A stretch of DNA of 64,000 nucleotides. It comes from Rotaria sordida (lineage: Eukaryota > Rotifera > Eurotatoria > Philodinida > Philodinidae). How positions within the stretch are numbered: the stretch's first letter is position 1; each line of letters begins with the position of its first letter. The notes below the pieces were generated by a model, which worked only from the letters and a program-made list of their open reading frames with translations, did not search any database and had not been told where the DNA came from. The stretch is from the NCBI GenBank assembly GCA_905250125.1, contig CAJNOL010000569.1, positions 59,357 through 123,356 of the forward strand, given 5' to 3'. Below are positions 62,801-64,000 of this stretch, one piece after another. Both the position numbers and the translations under genes were made by a program.

Positions 62801-64000
62801 CTGAAACATTTGAAGAACAACAAAAACAACAAAATACAGGTGAATCATCATCATCAAAACAAACTTCTCAAACACAAAAAATTTCATCATCAAATCAAGA
62901 AAATCAATTAACAGAAGAATTAAATAATAATTTTCAATCAGATAATATAAATAAATCATCAAATCAATCAAATGAACAACGTACATTAAGTGAAATAGCA
63001 TCATTTATTGATCAAAATATAAAAGCAGCATTTGATTTAGAACATATTGAAAATTTAAATTCTCATGATGATAATGATTTACCTACTTTAGAACAAAATC
63101 CTAATCAACAACAAACACAAATTTATGCACATGCAAAAAATATTCCACAAGATTTTTCACAACAAAAACAAATTCTTGATTCAGCTACAGAAGAACAAAC
63201 AAAAAATCTTAATCAACAAGATGAATCAATGCTTATTGATAATCAACAACAACAACAAGAAGAACAAGAACAACAACAAGAACAAGAACAACAATCAAAA
63301 TCTTCATCATCAAAATTACAAAAAGAATCAATAGAAAAATCTAAAAGAATAACAAATAATGAACAAATATCAGAAATAAATGAAAATAATGAATTAATTT
63401 CAATTGATAAACCTTATATATTAACAACAACAGTTGAACATCAATTTAATTATATAGCAAATGTTAAATCATTAACAAATAATTTAACTGAACAAATTGA
63501 ATATCAATTAGAAGAATGGTATACAAATTTAAATGAAAATTTAAATGAAAATTCAAATGATGCTGAACAACTTTGGACACAATTAGAATATTTAACACAA
63601 CCATATGTTTTTGAATTATGTGAACAACTTCGTCTTTTACTTGAACCAACACAACGTACAAAATATTCAGGAGATTATCGAACAGGAAAACGTTTAAATA
63701 TGAAACGTATTATATCATATATAGCATCAGATTTTCGTAAAGATAGAATTTGGTTAAGACGTTTAAAACCATCAAAAAGACAATATCAATTAATATTAGC
63801 TATTGATGATAGTCAATCAATGGATAATTTACAAGTTAAACGTTTAGCTTTAGAATCATTAATTTTACTTGGACAAACATTAAATTTATTAGATATTGGA
63901 CAATTTGGTATTGTTTCATTTGGACAATTTATTAGAATTTTACAACCATTAAGTCAAACATTTAATCATCAAAATGGTATTCAAATACTTCAACAATTAA
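32809..64000 (+). CDS. MDN1: Midasin (Rea1), giant AAA ATPase of 60S ribosome assembly; 3' end beyond window
   Basis: Midasin removes assembly factors from pre-60S particles in nucleolus and nucleoplasm. Exon starts/ends: 32809-32901, 32978-33228, 33300-33381, 33448-33599, 33671-33763, 34844-35201, 35261-35332, 35393-35538, 35594-35693, 36744-36865, 36919-37090, 37152-37246, 37312-37433, 37493-37537, 39128-39282, 39351-39500, 39565-39701, 39753-39857, 39932-40132, 40213-40294, 40351-40432, 42524-43676, 43742-44153, 44216-44397, 44687-45269, 46211-46765, 48273-49131, 50334-50919, 52258-52696, 54052-55214, 56483-58920, 60685-61300, 61364-61523, 62251 onward. Visible: about 4570 residues; yeast and human proteins are roughly 4900 and 5600. 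Six AAA domains have P-loops near residues 311, 619 (GETGCGKTT), 1012 (GETSVGKTS), 1323 (GETGCGKTT), 1643 (GSPGVGKTS) and 1947; those of AAA1 and AAA6 are degenerate. A long Asn/Ile/Lys/Tyr-rich linker, an acidic region (about 3850-4400) and the MIDAS domain (LAIDDSQSM) follow. Confidence 0.96.
33885..33965. repeat. Short palindromic repeat fragment in MDN1 intron
   Basis: AGTCCATCGGATCTAACTGG then GATCGGGTCCGATGAATAGG: both ends of the palindromic family with a shortened interior. Confidence 0.6.
36540..36672. repeat. Short palindromic repeat copy in MDN1 intron
   Basis: Starts AAGTCCATCGGGTCCGG and ends AGACCCGATAGGCTCTAG, which are inverted to each other. The interior has CTTCCCATAAAAGATTAATC and GACTGGATCCAGG. 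This is one of the best preserved copies. Confidence 0.82.
37538..39127 (+). other. MDN1 intron of 1.6 kb
   Basis: No gene supported (the frame 37647-37919 has no homology and breaks the reading of flanking exons). One arm related to the 15090-15180 hairpin occurs near 38040 (CATCTTTCTAATGGCGAAAT). Otherwise plain AT-rich sequence. Confidence 0.55.
41030..41375. repeat. Foldback repeat in MDN1 intron 40433-42523
   Basis: Left arm GATTTCTCCACCATTTTAAA, CGCTAGAAAG, TTCTACAACTTAAT; right arm TTAAGTTGTAGCGCCAC, CTTTCTAGCATTTG, AAATGGCGGAGAAATC. The arms pair over more than 80 nt with scattered mismatches; centre near 41205. Confidence 0.85.
41795..42400. repeat. Large foldback repeat, about 600 bp, in the same MDN1 intron
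   Basis: AAAAGAAGGGTGAGTGTT on the left faces AATATTCACCCTTCTTTT on the right. Further inward AGAGGAAATGAAACTG faces CAGTTTCATTTCCTCTT, and AGTTTTCTCAG faces CTGAGAAAACT. The arms are about 250 nt or more with a centre near 42095. The open frame 42112-42321 lies in the right arm and is fortuitous. Confidence 0.87.
45384..45810. repeat. Foldback repeat in MDN1 intron 45270-46210
   Basis: CATAGATAAGAGATCTT at the left end is exactly complementary to AAGATCTCTTATCTATG at the right end; inward similarity is weaker (AAGTATTTTCAAAAAAA facing TTTTTTTGAAAATGCTT). It occupies nearly half of the intron. Confidence 0.72.
46880..47025. repeat. Short palindromic repeat copy in MDN1 intron
   Basis: GGTCCATCGAATCCGGACCC, CAAAATTTTGGATTTGAACC, the internal TTTTGTGGGAAGAGTCC, ending GGATCCGATAGGTTCTACGG. 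Same arrangement as 25055-25200. Confidence 0.8.
47030..47590. repeat. Dispersed repeat family C, copy 2 (inverted relative to copy 1)
   Basis: Its reverse complement aligns with 13640-14215 over about 560 bp. The best block is 47205-47310 (TTTTTAATAACAACATATGT, TTATTTCAAAAGAAATTT, GGATGTATACTGTTTTC, GATAGATCAGTACCGG). It sits between a short palindromic repeat and another foldback, so this intron is a nest of repeats. Confidence 0.85.
47865..48058. repeat. Foldback repeat family E, copy 1
   Basis: AAAGAGAACAAAATGAATGA and ACATTTTCTATGACTTTCCC pair with GGCCATAGAAAATGCAGTG and CTTATTTTGTTCTCTTT. Related in sequence and layout to 59725-60010. Confidence 0.8.
49880..50105. repeat. Short palindromic repeat, long subtype, copy 2
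   Basis: AGAGTCCATTGGATG at the left and AACCCAACGGACTCTAG at the right are inverted. The interior (TTTTCTAATCAAAATAATCG, CGAAGATACAAGATACT) matches 18000-18185. It lies in MDN1 intron 49132-50333. Confidence 0.75.
51120..51755. repeat. Large foldback repeat in MDN1 intron 50920-52257
   Basis: GAAACGTTTTTAACTGATCA on the left faces TGATCAGTTAAAAACGTTCC on the right; TAGTATATACCAACAAATC faces GATTTGTTGGTATATACTAG; TCAGTAGAATGTCCTGAAAA faces TCAGAGCATTCTACTGA. The centre lies near 51420 and the arms are about 300 nt. The motif CTGAAAATTTCAGCT with GAAGAATAT also occurs in the 8385-8965 element. Confidence 0.88.
53715..53950. repeat. Half copy of the 8385-8965 foldback
   Basis: Aligns in the same orientation with the left arm of 8385-8965: ACTACCCGAACTAATACTTG, GAATCGTTTTACTGAATTTTC, TTGAATAACGAAATTCCGTCC, GATATTGAATGTCC. 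The right arm is missing, so the copy is truncated. Located in MDN1 intron 52697-54051. Confidence 0.72.
55346..55405. repeat. Short palindromic repeat fragment in MDN1 intron
   Basis: GATAGAGTCCGCCGGATCAG followed by AAAATTTTGGACTCGACAG: a diverged end of the palindromic family. Confidence 0.5.
59335..59535. repeat. Foldback repeat family D, copy 2
   Basis: GAAAGAACATGTCAGG and ACAGAGTTCTTTTTTTT on the left; AAAAAAAACAAAGAACTCTGT on the right. Shares its outer motif with 19373-19625. In MDN1 intron 58921-60684. Confidence 0.72.
59725..60010. repeat. Foldback repeat family E, copy 2
   Basis: GAAAATTAGTTTTTAATGTA and CTATCTTAAAGAGCC on the left pair with GTTCTTTAAGATAGTACTAT and TAAAAATTAATTTTCAC on the right; GATGAGATGTTACGATCTTCC faces GGGGAAGATTGTAAGAAATG. 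Same layout as 47865-48058. Confidence 0.82.
62520..62640 (+). repeat. 36-nt coding tandem repeat in the midasin acidic region
   Basis: Three near-identical 12-residue units (NPDDNNEQSNEE with small changes) in the Asp/Glu/Asn-rich segment before the MIDAS domain. Frame-preserving expansion within a disordered region. Confidence 0.88.

Noticed and set aside
1-64000. CRISPR array, rRNA, autonomous transposon or viral gene
   Set aside because: No regularly spaced direct repeats, no rRNA-like conserved blocks and no transposase, integrase or reverse transcriptase motifs were seen on either strand.

Overview
The window is nuclear DNA from an AT-rich animal. The gene families (Ski/Sno co-repressor, SynGAP/DAB2IP-type RasGAP, TRAF-type zinc-finger protein, midasin), spliceosomal GT-AG introns, metazoan-type tRNA-Arg genes and abundant microsatellites all point to a metazoan. 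Most introns are only 40-80 nt, T-rich before the acceptor, and third codon positions are almost always A or T. A small-genome protostome such as a rotifer or mite would fit, but I cannot fix the lineage. The standard genetic code is used.

Layout. (1) 1-2979, minus: 5' part of a Ski homologue; the 3' end lies beyond the window start. (2) 2980-9623: gene-free stretch with GA-rich tracts near the Ski start and a large foldback repeat. (3) 9624-12021 (perhaps to 12439), minus: single-pass membrane protein of unknown function. (4) 14887-17317, minus: 12-exon, 504-residue TRAFD1-like zinc-finger protein. (5) 20909-31863, minus: 17-exon, 1250-residue RasGAP with PH, C2 and GAP domains and a C-terminal helical segment; one intron carries two tRNA-Arg(TCG) genes. 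(6) 32809 to beyond 64000, plus: midasin (MDN1), 34 exons visible, about 4,570 residues, running off the window inside the C-terminal MIDAS domain. I joined exons by hand; exon phases are consistent at every junction given for Ski, TRAFD1-like, RasGAP and MDN1. Only one junction in the membrane-protein gene is uncertain.

The genes are not an operon and have no obvious shared pathway: Ski acts in TGF-beta/Smad transcription, the RasGAP in Ras signalling at membranes, the TRAFD1-like protein probably in innate signalling, and midasin in 60S ribosome assembly. RasGAP and MDN1 are head to head with about 0.95 kb between start codons.

The strongest unexplained signal is a dense population of small inverted (foldback) and short palindromic repeats, with no transposase gene in sight. 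They sit in intergenic DNA and in most of the long introns. In MDN1 introns are bimodal: twenty are 51-80 nt, one is 289 nt and twelve exceed 700 nt, and ten of those twelve contain a recognisable repeat of these families. I found no CRISPR array, rRNA gene or complete transposon.
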